A stretch of 64,000 nucleotides of DNA, taken from an uncultured Gammaproteobacteria bacterium (GTDB taxonomy: Bacteria > Pseudomonadota > Gammaproteobacteria > Magnimaribacterales > Magnimaribacteraceae). A program made the translations under genes and the position numbers. Below the pieces are notes generated by a model, which saw only the letters and a list, made by a program, of their open reading frames with translations, was not told where the DNA came from and made no database searches. Positions 27,169 to 36,460 of this stretch are shown here, in pieces; position 1 is the first letter of the stretch; each line of letters begins with the position of its first letter. The DNA lies in the NCBI GenBank assembly GCA_913045055.1, contig CAJWPI010000002.1:17803-81802 (forward strand), given 5' to 3'.

Positions 27169-28362
27169 CTACTTTCTTGATCTTTTTAATCTAACGCCGC
27201 TTGGGTCTAGGCCCACAGATTCCCTAAAAGCCTCATGCATATTTATTAAAGATAGTTCATTTCTGCCAAAGACAGAGTAAGGGTGTAAACCGGATTTGAA
27301 TCCTTTCATCACATTTGCACTTACCCAATAATCTTCATTTTCTACAACTGAATAGATAAACTGGAAATGCTCTTGTGCTGCGTCTTTTTCTTCTTCTGTT
27401 TTCATTTCGAATCTAGAGTAAGTAGAAAATCTTGTTAAATGCTCACCTACCTCTTTTCCTGGATAAAGCTCAAATAAATAAACAAAAGCACTATTTACAA
27501 AGAAGGTAATATTGGGGAAAAGAAAATATACCCAACTAAAATGGTTAAAAGCCTCCCAATCCTTTTCTGGTTTATCTTTTAATTCATTTATTGTTAAGCT
27601 AGGAAAACCAAGCCTATGATTATAATTATAGCGATCATATATCATTACATTGGAATAGGAACCTAATGCAATAGTTTCTGGGTGGAGAGGACCAAAGTGA
27701 TAACCTTCAACAAATGTATCCATAGCAAGTTTCCAATTAGTCGGCATATCAAAAATTCCTCTATTTACTAAATGTACCGAATCTAAAGTCCAAGATTCCA
27801 TTTGGTTTCCTAAATCCTTACCTAAAATATCATCAATGGATTGAGCTGGTCCTGGAGTTGGTTGGACATAAATCAAACCATATTTTTCTTCTACAGGAAG
27901 CTCTATAAGTGAATGGAGGGAACGGTCTATTTCTCCGAAAGTTTCCTCTCCGTAAATAGAAATTAAGTCGCCATCTAGGTCATACCTCCATGCATGGTAA
28001 GGGCATACAAAGCCTCTAGATTGATTTCCACAAGGCTTATCAAGCAGCCTTCCACCTCTATGCCTACAAACGTTTAGATAAGCTTTTACAGTACCCTTTT
28101 TATTCCTAGTAATAATGATAGGAATTCCGGTGTCTTCATTAGTAATAAAATCCCCTGAATCTTTTACATCACTTGAGAATGCCATGAGCAAAGGTCTTTC
28201 TTTAAATAATTTTTGTTTCTCTAGTTCAAATATCTCATTATCTGTATAAGTTTTGATGTCAACGTAATAAGGTGCAACATCTTCTGAAGTCATAGAAGTT
28301 GTTCCAGAATCTATAAGATCTAACATCCTTTTCGCTGCTTTATTAAGTTCTTTATTTTTCAT
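27169..28362 (-). CDS. Rieske non-heme iron oxygenase, alpha subunit
   Basis: A 397-aa protein. The Rieske [2Fe-2S] site is CRHRGG with CPYHAW (C-x-H, C-x2-H). The mononuclear iron site is in DTFVEGYHFGPLHPE. Enzymes of this family hydroxylate or demethylate aromatic, steroid or quaternary-amine substrates using an electron-transfer partner. No reductase or ferredoxin partner gene is beside it. First gene of the minus-strand operon; divergent from the VOC protein gene. Confidence 0.92.
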   Translation of the reverse strand: MKNKELNKAAKRMLDLIDSGTTSMTSEDVAPYYVDIKTYTDNEIFELEKQKLFKERPLLMAFSSDVKDSGDFITNEDTGIPIIITRNKKGTVKAYLNVCRHRGGRLLDKPCGNQSRGFVCPYHAWRYDLDGDLISIYGEETFGEIDRSLHSLIELPVEEKYGLIYVQPTPGPAQSIDDILGKDLGNQMESWTLDSVHLVNRGIFDMPTNWKLAMDTFVEGYHFGPLHPETIALGSYSNVMIYDRYNYNHRLGFPSLTINELKDKPEKDWEAFNHFSWVYFLFPNITFFVNSAFVYLFELYPGKEVGEHLTRFSTYSRFEMKTEEEKDAAQEHFQFIYSVVENEDYWVSANVMKGFKSGLHPYSVFGRNELSLINMHEAFRESVGLDPSGVRLKRSRK

Positions 28363-28450
28363 AGCTTACATCCCAGTAAATATTATCTGAAGATTGTAGT
28401 TATAATTTTACAACAAATAACATTGATTGGTTTTGATAGGATAAAAAAAC

Positions 28451-28456
28451 TATAAT
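28451..28456 (+). promoter_or_regulatory. Candidate -10 box upstream of VOC gene
   Basis: TATAAT lies 27 nt before the VOC gene ATG in the 120-bp divergent gap. TTGATA/TTGATT sequences lie upstream but at poor spacing, so only the -10 is proposed. The rest of the gap (28363-28482) is AT-rich without other recognisable sites. Confidence 0.35.
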
Positions 28457-28482
28457 TTAAAAATAAAAAAAACGAGGTAGAT

Positions 28483-29013
28483 ATGAAAATTTTGAGACAT
28501 GATGTTCTTCAGTATGCTTTTATGTCGAAAGACATGGCGTCCTTAGAGGCTTCTTGCCATAAATGGGCAGATGCTTTTGGAGCTGGTCCTTTCTTTGTTA
28601 TAGAGCACCATATACCAGATGACTGCACTTATAAAGGGAAGCCATGCGATCTTGATATGACTTACGCTTTCGGTCAGGCAGGTTCTGCGCAAATAGAGTT
28701 CATGGTTCAACATAATGATGGCCCTTCTACCTTCAGGGATATGTTTAAGCCAGAAGAAGAAGGCTTTCACCATTGGTGTATCTTTACGAATAAGTACGAT
28801 GAAGAGTATAAAAGATTAACAGGAAATGGATATATAGAGACTACAGCCTTCACTACTTCAGCAAGAGTATGCTGGTTAGATGCTGAAAAAGACTTGGGTG
28901 GCCATATAGAACTGTATGAAGAAAACCCAGGCACACAAGGGTTTTTCGATTTACTAAGAGAAAGTCATGAAAGCTGGGATGGAAAAGACCCTATTAGACC
29001 AGCACCATTTTAA
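28483..29013 (+). CDS. VOC (glyoxalase/dioxygenase superfamily) protein
   Basis: A 176-aa protein with the paired beta-alpha-beta layout of the vicinal oxygen chelate fold. It opens with VLQYAFMSKDMASLEASCHKW, has metal-ligand-type residues in GFHHWCIFT, and ends its domain with GGHIELYEEN. Some members are dioxygenases, isomerases or epimerases; the function here cannot be fixed. It has a good ribosome binding site (ACGAGGTAG) and precedes the P450 gene by 88 nt. Confidence 0.75.
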   Translation: MKILRHDVLQYAFMSKDMASLEASCHKWADAFGAGPFFVIEHHIPDDCTYKGKPCDLDMTYAFGQAGSAQIEFMVQHNDGPSTFRDMFKPEEEGFHHWCIFTNKYDEEYKRLTGNGYIETTAFTTSARVCWLDAEKDLGGHIELYEENPGTQGFFDLLRESHESWDGKDPIRPAPF

Positions 29014-29101
29014 TTACTTGAACTGGTATGAAATAAGAAAGTCCTCGTTGTCTTTTTTTACTATACTGGCATAATCTTTTTTTTTATCACTGGGAGAAGT
29101 C

Positions 29102-30358
29102 ATGGTAAACAATCCTCTAGATGATTCTAGAAAACTTGAAGATATGCAATTATTTGATAAGGAAATCTTAGAATGTCCTTATCATTATAATAAAGAGCTG
29201 AGAGAGCAGGCACCTGTATATAAGGATCCTGAAACTGGTATTTATATTATTTCTAAATATGAATTAGTGAAGGAAGCTGCAAGAAAGAAAGATATTTTTT
29301 CAAGCCAATTTATTTTAAACGCTGATTCTAGTGAAGCAGAAGAGGTAAAAGAAGCAAGAAGAAAAGCTTTTAACTTAGGTAAAGGCACTCTCCTAACAAT
29401 AGATGACCCAGAACATAAAAAATATAGAGAATTAGTTAAAGATTTTTTTGTACCTGACAAGATTGCGGCTTATGAGCCGTGGATTTTAGATTTCTCTTCT
29501 AATTTAATTGAAAAATTTGCTGATAATGGAAATTGTGACTTCATACGAGAATTTGCTAGACCTCTGCCTTTATCCGTAATTTTACATGTTTTAGGAATTC
29601 CATTAGACAGAATAGATGAATGCTTTAAATGGACCTTAGATTCAGTTACGGCTCTGTCTGGGGTGGCGTCTGATGAAGAACTTATAGAAGCACATAATGG
29701 AATTGCAGAAGAACATGCTTTTTTTGCTGAAGAAATTGAAGCCCGAAGAGGGAATCCTAAAGATGATCTGTTATCAGTTATCGCAAATGCTAAATATGAA
29801 GATGAAAGATATTTAACTACAGAAGAAAGCATTTCTTTCTGCACTCAGTTCTTAGTAGCAGGTAATGAAACAACGACAGCAACTTTAGCTGAAGCTATGA
29901 GACAGCTATGCCTATTCCCTGAAGAACAAGAGAAGATTAAGAAAGACCCTTCATTAATACCTAATCTTGTAGATGAGTCCCTTAGATTAGCCACCCCTAC
30001 TTCAAATATGTGGAGGGTTGCTTCAGAAGACCATGAAATAGGAGGTGTTACTATCCCAAAAGGCAGTCAAGTACTTCTTAAATTCTTTTCTTCAAACCAT
30101 GATGAAGAAGTCTTTGAAGAACCAATGAAATTTGATGTAACCAGAGAAAATGCTAGGAGCCATATAGCCTTCGGCTTTGGAATTCATGTCTGTATTGGTC
30201 AACTTCTTTCTAAACAAGAAATGGTGAATGGTTGGCAAACATTATTTCAAAAACTCAAAAATTTCTCATTTGATGCTGACCCTGATCAGCTGAAATATAT
30301 GCCAAATATATTGCTTAGAGGTCTTGAAGAACTCCCAATAAAATTTGAGAAAGTATAA
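29102..30358 (+). CDS. Cytochrome P450 monooxygenase (first)
   Basis: A 418-aa soluble bacterial P450. The I-helix is AGNETTTATL, the ExxR motif is ESLRLA, and the heme ligand Cys (about residue 363) is in FGFGIHVCIGQ. The start has a clear ribosome binding site (GGGAGAAG). No dedicated ferredoxin or reductase lies next to it. It is followed 3 nt later by the epoxide-hydrolase-like gene and then the acyl-CoA dehydrogenase, so it probably starts an oxidative degradation route by epoxidation or hydroxylation. Confidence 0.94.
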   Translation: MVNNPLDDSRKLEDMQLFDKEILECPYHYNKELREQAPVYKDPETGIYIISKYELVKEAARKKDIFSSQFILNADSSEAEEVKEARRKAFNLGKGTLLTIDDPEHKKYRELVKDFFVPDKIAAYEPWILDFSSNLIEKFADNGNCDFIREFARPLPLSVILHVLGIPLDRIDECFKWTLDSVTALSGVASDEELIEAHNGIAEEHAFFAEEIEARRGNPKDDLLSVIANAKYEDERYLTTEESISFCTQFLVAGNETTTATLAEAMRQLCLFPEEQEKIKKDPSLIPNLVDESLRLATPTSNMWRVASEDHEIGGVTIPKGSQVLLKFFSSNHDEEVFEEPMKFDVTRENARSHIAFGFGIHVCIGQLLSKQEMVNGWQTLFQKLKNFSFDADPDQLKYMPNILLRGLEELPIKFEKV

Positions 30359-30361
30359 CTT

Positions 30362-30736
30362 ATGAATAACAAAGACTTGATTAAAGACTTTATAGAAGCT
30401 TGGAATAATTTAGACTTAGAAAAAGTTGTTAATTTTTTCGCAGAAGATATTTTTTACCATAATATTCCAATGGAACCTTTAAATGGCAAATCCGAAGCAA
30501 GTGCATTTGTAGATGGGTTAAAAGATTGTGATTCTATTAATTGGGAATTAATTGCGATAGCAGAAGAAGGAAATAAAGTTTTGACTGAAAGATTAGATAA
30601 CTTCAATTTTAAAGATGGTAGAAAGATAAGCATACCTGTCATGGGAACATTCGAGATTGAAAATAATAAAATAAAAAAGTGGAGAGATTATTTTGATTTA
30701 GAAACTTTCCAAAAACAGATGACTGGTCAGTCTTAG
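30362..30736 (+). CDS. Limonene-1,2-epoxide hydrolase-like protein
   Basis: A 124-aa NTF2-fold protein. The residues used by limonene epoxide hydrolase are present: Tyr32 and Asn34 in FYHNIP, Arg77 and Asp79 in TERLD, and the later Asp in WRDYFD, with the typical PVMGTFEI stretch between. This is a much better match than a generic SnoaL protein. The family opens epoxides to vicinal diols in one step. Its position directly after a P450 gene (3-nt gap) fits a P450-epoxide-diol sequence. Confidence 0.8.
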   Translation: MNNKDLIKDFIEAWNNLDLEKVVNFFAEDIFYHNIPMEPLNGKSEASAFVDGLKDCDSINWELIAIAEEGNKVLTERLDNFNFKDGRKISIPVMGTFEIENNKIKKWRDYFDLETFQKQMTGQS

Positions 30737-30740
30737 CCTT

Positions 30741-31937
30741 ATGGAATTACAATTTAATCAAGAAGAGTTAGAGTTTCAGAAGGAAGTTAAAGAGTTTCTC
30801 GATGTTAATTTGCCTCAACATCTAATTGAACAGGCAAAAAGAACTACTGCAGTCTTTCCAGATAAGGAAGTAGCGCTTGAATGGCAATCTATTCTTGCTA
30901 AAAAAGGTTGGTTAGTTCCTTCGTGGCCAGAAGAATATGGAGGTACCAATTGGAATCCAGCTCAAAAATATATTTTTTCTTTAGAATGTGCAAATGCAGG
31001 TGCCCCTTCCCTAATCCCTATGGGTCTTAATATGCTTGGACCTGTTCTAATAGGTTACGGAACTCAAGAACAAAAAGATTTTTATCTACCTAGAATTATC
31101 AGCGGGGAAGATTATTGGTGTCAGGGCTACAGTGAACCTGGTTCTGGTTCAGATCTAGCTAGCTTAAAATGCAAAGCTGAAATTAAAGATGATAAATATA
31201 TAATTAATGGTACTAAGATTTGGACAACCCATGCTCATTTTGCAAATAAGATATTCTGTCTAGTTAGAACAGATAACTCAACAAAACCCCAACAAGGTAT
31301 TACCTTTCTATTAATTGATATGGAACAAGATGGAGTTAATGTTGAGCCAATAATAATGCTTTCAGGAGATCATGATGTTAATCAAGTAGTTTTTAACGAT
31401 GCTGAAGCCAGTATTGATCAACGTATAGGTAATGAAGGTGAGGGCTGGACAGTTGCAAAGTATCTTCTAGAATTTGAAAGAGGGGGTTCCTCTGCTTCAG
31501 CTAGATCTTTTAAAGCAATTAATTTAGCCAAGTCACTTGCTGAGGAAATCATAGATGATGATGAGCCTTTACTCGCTAACCCTGCCTATATAAAAAGAAT
31601 AAGTGAACTAGAACTTAGAGCCCAATCCCTCCAATATACTGAGCTAAGAACTCTCTCTAGTATGAAAAAAGGAGGTAGCCCAGGTCCGGAATCTTCCATG
31701 AGTAAAAATCTCGCTACTGACTTACAACAAGAAATAACTGAAATAACCCTAGATATAATTGGATATTTTGGAATTCCCAAACACGACAATACCTTAGGAA
31801 ACAATGAAGCTCCTGTAGGGTCAGAGAAATTTATAACTCAAGCAGGAAGGTATCAGAATTCTAGAGCTGCAAGTATCTATGGAGGCTCTAGAGAAATTCA
31901 AAAAAACATAATTGCGAAGGCAGTTTTAGGTCTTTAA
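30741..31937 (+). CDS. Acyl-CoA dehydrogenase
   Basis: A 398-aa flavoprotein with the family segments CQGYSEPGSGSDLAS (FAD/substrate) and YGGSREIQKNIIAKAVLGL at the C-terminus. It would introduce a double bond alpha,beta to a CoA thioester. At the position of the canonical C-terminal catalytic Glu (YEGT in MCAD) this protein has Gly (YGGS), as many bacterial homologues do, so the base is elsewhere. Four nt after the epoxide-hydrolase-like gene. Confidence 0.92.
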   Translation: MELQFNQEELEFQKEVKEFLDVNLPQHLIEQAKRTTAVFPDKEVALEWQSILAKKGWLVPSWPEEYGGTNWNPAQKYIFSLECANAGAPSLIPMGLNMLGPVLIGYGTQEQKDFYLPRIISGEDYWCQGYSEPGSGSDLASLKCKAEIKDDKYIINGTKIWTTHAHFANKIFCLVRTDNSTKPQQGITFLLIDMEQDGVNVEPIIMLSGDHDVNQVVFNDAEASIDQRIGNEGEGWTVAKYLLEFERGGSSASARSFKAINLAKSLAEEIIDDDEPLLANPAYIKRISELELRAQSLQYTELRTLSSMKKGGSPGPESSMSKNLATDLQQEITEITLDIIGYFGIPKHDNTLGNNEAPVGSEKFITQAGRYQNSRAASIYGGSREIQKNIIAKAVLGL

Positions 31938-31957
31938 TTAAAGAAAAGGAAAAATTT

Positions 31958-32920
31958 ATGAAAAAAGAAGAATTATTAAAAGTTTATAGAACTATGAAAA
32001 CTATTCGTTCTTTTGAAGAAAGATGCGACAAAGAATTTATGCAAGGAAATATTCCTGGGTTTGTACATCTCTACGCTGGACAAGAGGCTGTAGCTGTAGG
32101 AATTTGTTCCCATCTTAGTGATGAAGATAAGATTGGAAGTACCCATAGGGGTCATGGCCACTGCATAGCTAAAGGCTGTGATGTTAAGGGAATGATGCAT
32201 GAGATTATGGGGAAAGCTGATGGGCTTTGTAAAGGTAAAGGAGGCTCTATGCACATAGCTGACCTAAGCAAAGGTATGCTTGGTGCAAATGCAATAGTAG
32301 GAGGAGCTCCCCCTACAGCTGTGGGAGCCGCTTTAACTGCCAAAACCTTGGGTAATAAAACCGTAGCCATAGCTTTTTCTGGAGATGGAGCTTCAAATCA
32401 AGGAACAACTTTTGAAGCTATGAATATGGCCGTCGTTCTTCAAGTCCCAGCTATCTTCGTCTTCGAAAATAACGGGTATGGTGAGCATACTGGAGCTGAT
32501 TATGCCGTTGGTTCAAAAGATATAGCAGGAAGAGCAGAAGGCTTTGGTCTTCCTACATATAAAGTAGACGGTACTGATTTCTTTGATGTCTATGAAACTG
32601 CAGGCAAAGCTATAAAAGATGCTAGAGAGGGGAAAGGCCCTTCAGTTATAGAAGCTGAAGCTGTGAGATTTGGAGGACATTTTATAGGTGATCCACAAAA
32701 CTATAGAGCAGAAGGTGAATTAGATAAATTAAGAGAAGAGAAAGATTGTTTAAAAATTTTCAGAGCTAAAGTAGTAACAGATTTTGATATAAAAGAAGAA
32801 GAACTGGATGGAATAGATAAAGAAGTTGAAACATTAATAGATGAAACTGCCAAATCTGGAATATCTGCTCCCATGCCAGATGCTAAAGAACTCAACTCAG
32901 ATGTATATTTAAATTATTAA
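31958..32920 (+). CDS. acoA: Acetoin-dehydrogenase/PDH-type E1 alpha subunit
   Basis: A 320-aa TPP-dependent E1 alpha. It has HRGHGHCIAKGCD, GKGGSMHIAD and the TPP motif GDGASNQGTTFE ending in FENNGYGEHT. Length and separate alpha/beta genes match AcoA rather than a large one-chain PDH E1. With AcoB and AcoC it would cleave an alpha-hydroxyketone or decarboxylate a 2-oxoacid to acyl-CoA. The substrate is inferred only from this family resemblance. Confidence 0.85.
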   Translation: MKKEELLKVYRTMKTIRSFEERCDKEFMQGNIPGFVHLYAGQEAVAVGICSHLSDEDKIGSTHRGHGHCIAKGCDVKGMMHEIMGKADGLCKGKGGSMHIADLSKGMLGANAIVGGAPPTAVGAALTAKTLGNKTVAIAFSGDGASNQGTTFEAMNMAVVLQVPAIFVFENNGYGEHTGADYAVGSKDIAGRAEGFGLPTYKVDGTDFFDVYETAGKAIKDAREGKGPSVIEAEAVRFGGHFIGDPQNYRAEGELDKLREEKDCLKIFRAKVVTDFDIKEEELDGIDKEVETLIDETAKSGISAPMPDAKELNSDVYLNY

Positions 32921-32930
32921 GGAGAAAAAA

Positions 32931-33944
32931 ATGCCAGAAAAATCTTATACAGAAGCTCTAAATGAAGCTCTTCATCAAGAAATGGATAGGGATGAAACTG
33001 TAATAGTTATAGGAGAAGATGTTGCTGGAGGTGCAGGGACAAAAGGAGATGATGTAGAAGCCATTGGGGGAATTTTTGGGGTTACTGCAGGATTAGGAAA
33101 AAAGTATGGTCGAACAAGAGTTGTCGATACACCTATAACTGAATCTGCTATTGTTGGAACAGCTGCAGGAGCTGCTATGACAGGCCTAAGACCAGTTGCT
33201 GAACTCATGTTTGTAGATTTCCTTGGGGTTTGTTTTGATCAAATCTACAATCAAGCAGCTAAATTTCGATATATGTTTGGAGGAAAAGCAACAACTCCAC
33301 TGGTCATAAGAACTGCAGTTGGAGCTGGATTAAGCGCTGCTGCTCAACATTCTCAAACTATGTTTTCAACTTTTACCTCTGTTCCAGGTTTAAAGGTTGT
33401 GATGCCTTCTAACCCATATGATGCTAAAGGACTTCTTATTCAGGCTATTCGAGATGATGATCCTGTTATTTTTTGTGAACATAAATTGTTATACGCTATG
33501 ACCGGAGATGTACCTGATGAAGACTATGTCATTCCTTTTGGAGAAGCTAACTGGCTAAGAGATGGAGAAGATTTAACAATTATTGCCTTTTCAGCTATGG
33601 TTCCAAAGGCTCTAGAAGCTGCTGATAAACTAGCAGAAGAAGGTGTTAAATGTACTGTTATAGACCCTAGAACTACTTCTCCGCTAGATGAAGAATCAAT
33701 ATTAGAATCGGCTGAAGAAACGGGAAGAGTAGTAATTGTAGATGAAAGTACTCCTAGGTGCAGTATTGCTTCAGACATTTCTTCATTAATCGCAGATAAA
33801 GCTTTTAAAGCTCTTAAAGCCCCAATAAAAAAGGTAACTGCTTCCCACACTCCAGTACCATTTTCTCCTTCTTTAGAGCAAGCTTTTATTCCTCAAACTG
33901 AAGGAATAATTTCAGCTTGCAGAGAAGTTATAGGAAGTAACTAG
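32931..33944 (+). CDS. acoB: Acetoin-dehydrogenase/PDH-type E1 beta subunit
   Basis: A 337-aa E1 beta with IGEDVAGGAGTKGDD, VDTPITESAIVGTAAGAAM and the C-terminal ESTPRCSIASDIS plus HTPVPFSPSLEQAF. These phrases are closer to AcoB than to PDH beta. It follows acoA with a clear ribosome binding site (AAGGAG) and forms the heterotetrameric E1 with it. Confidence 0.87.
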   Translation: MPEKSYTEALNEALHQEMDRDETVIVIGEDVAGGAGTKGDDVEAIGGIFGVTAGLGKKYGRTRVVDTPITESAIVGTAAGAAMTGLRPVAELMFVDFLGVCFDQIYNQAAKFRYMFGGKATTPLVIRTAVGAGLSAAAQHSQTMFSTFTSVPGLKVVMPSNPYDAKGLLIQAIRDDDPVIFCEHKLLYAMTGDVPDEDYVIPFGEANWLRDGEDLTIIAFSAMVPKALEAADKLAEEGVKCTVIDPRTTSPLDEESILESAEETGRVVIVDESTPRCSIASDISSLIADKAFKALKAPIKKVTASHTPVPFSPSLEQAFIPQTEGIISACREVIGSN

Positions 33945-33950
33945 TATTTT

Positions 33951-35162
33951 ATGGCGGTGATACAACCAGTTACTATTCCTCAATGGGGCCTTACTATGAC
34001 TGAAGGCACTCTTGTAAAGTGGAATGCTTCTGAAGGTGATGAAGTAAAAGAAAAAGATGAAATAGCTGAAATAGAAACAGAAAAAATTGTAAATGTCTTG
34101 GAATCACCTTCTGGAGGAATACTAAGGAAATTAATAGGAAAAGAAGGAGACACTCTTCCAGTAGGAGCTTTAATAGGGATTATTGCTGATGAATCTCAAT
34201 CTGATGATGATATAAAGAAGTTTATACAAGAATATAAACCTATAGAACTAGCATCTCCTTCTCAAAGTCAAAAATCAGAAGAATCTGAAACTTCTCCTTC
34301 TCAAACATCTGTAACTTCAACACCAGGTGTTGGGCAAGTAAGTCCTGCTGTTAAAAGACTAGCAAAAAAACTAGGTGTTGATTTAGAAAATGTTTCAGGA
34401 TCAGGAAGAAATGGCAGAATTACAAAAGAAGATGTTGAATTGGCTTCACAAGGAGTTACTCAAACCCCTCAGAATGGACTAGTTGAAGATTTAGATAATC
34501 CCTATACTTCCATTCCCTTCACTAGTATGAGAAAAACTATTGCGAAAAGATTAACTGAGTCTAAGCAAACCATTCCTCACTTCTATTTAACTGCTGATTA
34601 CTCAATTGATAAATTAATAGAGAAAAAGAATGAACTGAGCAACGAACAATCTAAAATATCTCTTAATGATCTTCTTGTTCATTGTGTTGCCAGAGCTTTA
34701 ATTGACGAACCAAGAACAAACGTACAATTAATTGGGGAAGAAATTAGACAATTTAATCATGCCGATATTTCCGTAGCGATGGCAACTGAAGGAGGTTTAA
34801 TAGCTCCAATAGTGAAAAAGGCTGATCAAAAAACAGTGCAAGAAATAAGTGAAGAACTAAAGGATCTATCAACTAGAGCACAAAAGGGAGCTCTTAACAG
34901 GGAAGAAATATTAGGGGGAACATTTAGTGTCTCTAATTTAGGAATGTTTGGTGTTAAACATTTTGAAGCAATTATTAACCCTCCTCAAGGAGCTATACTA
35001 GCTATTGGAAGTTCTGTTCAAAAAATAATTTCTTCCAATGGAAAACCCTTATCATCAGATATCATGAGTGTGTCTTTATCCTGTGATCATAGGGTTATAG
35101 ATGGAGCTGTGGGGGCAACATTTTTACAAGCTCTTAGAAAACATGTCGAAGAACCTGAATAA
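33951..35162 (+). CDS. acoC: Dihydrolipoamide acyltransferase E2 (AcoC/PDH type)
   Basis: A 403-aa E2. It has one lipoyl domain at the N-terminus with Lys45 in EIETEKIVNV, an E1/E3-binding domain (SPAVKRLAKKLGV, GRNGRITKEDV) and the catalytic domain ending in DHRVIDGA. It receives the acyl group from E1 and makes acyl-CoA. No E3 (lipoamide dehydrogenase) gene is in the window, so E3 would be shared from elsewhere. Confidence 0.92.
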   Translation: MAVIQPVTIPQWGLTMTEGTLVKWNASEGDEVKEKDEIAEIETEKIVNVLESPSGGILRKLIGKEGDTLPVGALIGIIADESQSDDDIKKFIQEYKPIELASPSQSQKSEESETSPSQTSVTSTPGVGQVSPAVKRLAKKLGVDLENVSGSGRNGRITKEDVELASQGVTQTPQNGLVEDLDNPYTSIPFTSMRKTIAKRLTESKQTIPHFYLTADYSIDKLIEKKNELSNEQSKISLNDLLVHCVARALIDEPRTNVQLIGEEIRQFNHADISVAMATEGGLIAPIVKKADQKTVQEISEELKDLSTRAQKGALNREEILGGTFSVSNLGMFGVKHFEAIINPPQGAILAIGSSVQKIISSNGKPLSSDIMSVSLSCDHRVIDGAVGATFLQALRKHVEEPE

Positions 35163-35169
35163 GAAAAAT

Positions 35170-36456
35170 ATGGCGATATCTTCCGAACAAATTGAACAAG
35201 AAATATTGCTTCGCTCTAAAAAAGAATTCTCTAGAAAAGCACCCCCTAAGGATTTTAAAGATTTACCTGAGATTCCCGCAGAAAGATATGTAAATGAATC
35301 ATTTAATGATCTAGAAAAAGATGCCCTATGGAATAAATGTTGGCTCTATGCAGCACATACTGACCAGATAAAAAATCCAGGAGATTTTTTATTATGGAAA
35401 GATGCTGGAGTTCCTATAATTATAGTCAGAGCTCAAGACAACCAAATTAGAGCTTTCTATAACACATGCAGACATAGAGGTTCGTCAGTAGTTAGAGAAG
35501 ACTCAGGAAATACTAAACGATTTGTCTGTCAGTATCATAGTTGGGCTTATGACCTAATAGGAAATCTTGAATTTGTTCCTGATTCGAGAGATTGGCAGAA
35601 TCTAGATAAAAGTTGTAAAAACCTCATTCCAGTAAGGTGTGAGTTATGGGGAAATTTAATTTTTTTAAATCAAGACACTGAAGCCATGCCTCTTTTAGAT
35701 AATTTAGGTGTAGTAAACAAGATAATGGAACAGTTTCAATTAGATAAAATCAGATATATTGGAAAAAGGTCCTGGGATGTAAGTTCCAATTGGAAAGTCT
35801 GCCAAGACGCATTTATGGAAGTTTACCATCTCAACACCGTTCATCCAGAGTCTGTTGCACAACTTCTGGATCATAGAGGAGCAGTCATGGCGCTTTTGCC
35901 TAATGGGCACTCCATTATGACTACTCCAAATAGAGCTCAGCTATCTGCTGATGGATTAAGCGTAACCGAAGAACAAGAAAACACTACTGCTGATGCATAT
36001 GCTGAAGTAAAAGATTCCGCACCTTTAGAAATTGAGACTGTTAGCGAACTAGCTAGAAGTAACAATCTGTCCTTCAACTTTTTTCCTAACATAGTCACCC
36101 CTCTAAATCCTACTGGTTTTCCTTTTTTACAGTTTTGGCCTGTAACACTTAATACTTGCCGAATGGATGTGCATTGGTTTTCTCCTGATTGGGGAAAAGG
36201 TGAATTGCCTAATAAAGACTATTGGGAAGAAAGAATGGATTTGTTTGATGTAATACTCTCTGAAGACACTTTAAATATACCTTGGATACAACAATCTCTT
36301 GAATCTCCAGGCTTCAAAAGCGTCCCACTTAACTACCAAGAGAGAAGAATTTATTATACCCACCAAGAATTAGATAAGGTTATTGGGGATGCTCTCATCC
36401 CGAAGGAATGCAAAGTGCAACCTGTGTTAGATAATTTTATAGAAGGCTGGTCTTAA
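35170..36456 (+). CDS. Rieske non-heme iron oxygenase, alpha subunit
   Basis: I choose the ATG at 35170 (MAISSEQIEQE), 8 nt after the acoC stop. The longer track ORF reads back through acoC in another frame. The 428-aa product has the Rieske site CRHRGS and CQYHSW, and the iron site DAFMEVYHLNTVHPE. It is co-transcribed with the aco genes and the aldehyde dehydrogenase, so it belongs to the same route. The substrate is unknown. Confidence 0.9.
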   Translation: MAISSEQIEQEILLRSKKEFSRKAPPKDFKDLPEIPAERYVNESFNDLEKDALWNKCWLYAAHTDQIKNPGDFLLWKDAGVPIIIVRAQDNQIRAFYNTCRHRGSSVVREDSGNTKRFVCQYHSWAYDLIGNLEFVPDSRDWQNLDKSCKNLIPVRCELWGNLIFLNQDTEAMPLLDNLGVVNKIMEQFQLDKIRYIGKRSWDVSSNWKVCQDAFMEVYHLNTVHPESVAQLLDHRGAVMALLPNGHSIMTTPNRAQLSADGLSVTEEQENTTADAYAEVKDSAPLEIETVSELARSNNLSFNFFPNIVTPLNPTGFPFLQFWPVTLNTCRMDVHWFSPDWGKGELPNKDYWEERMDLFDVILSEDTLNIPWIQQSLESPGFKSVPLNYQERRIYYTHQELDKVIGDALIPKECKVQPVLDNFIEGWS

Positions 36457-36460
36457 AGAT

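Noticed and set aside
31874-31937. Acyl-CoA dehydrogenase inactivated by loss of its catalytic Glu
   Set aside because: The YGGSREIQ pattern is common in active bacterial homologues whose base lies elsewhere, so loss of function cannot be claimed.
33524-33850. 108-aa minus-strand ORF inside acoB
   Set aside because: Antisense shadow of a conserved gene with low-complexity Ser/Thr composition.
35101-35169. Upstream extension of the Rieske ORF into acoC
   Set aside because: It is the +1-type reading of the conserved E2 C-terminus. The ATG at 35170 follows the acoC stop.
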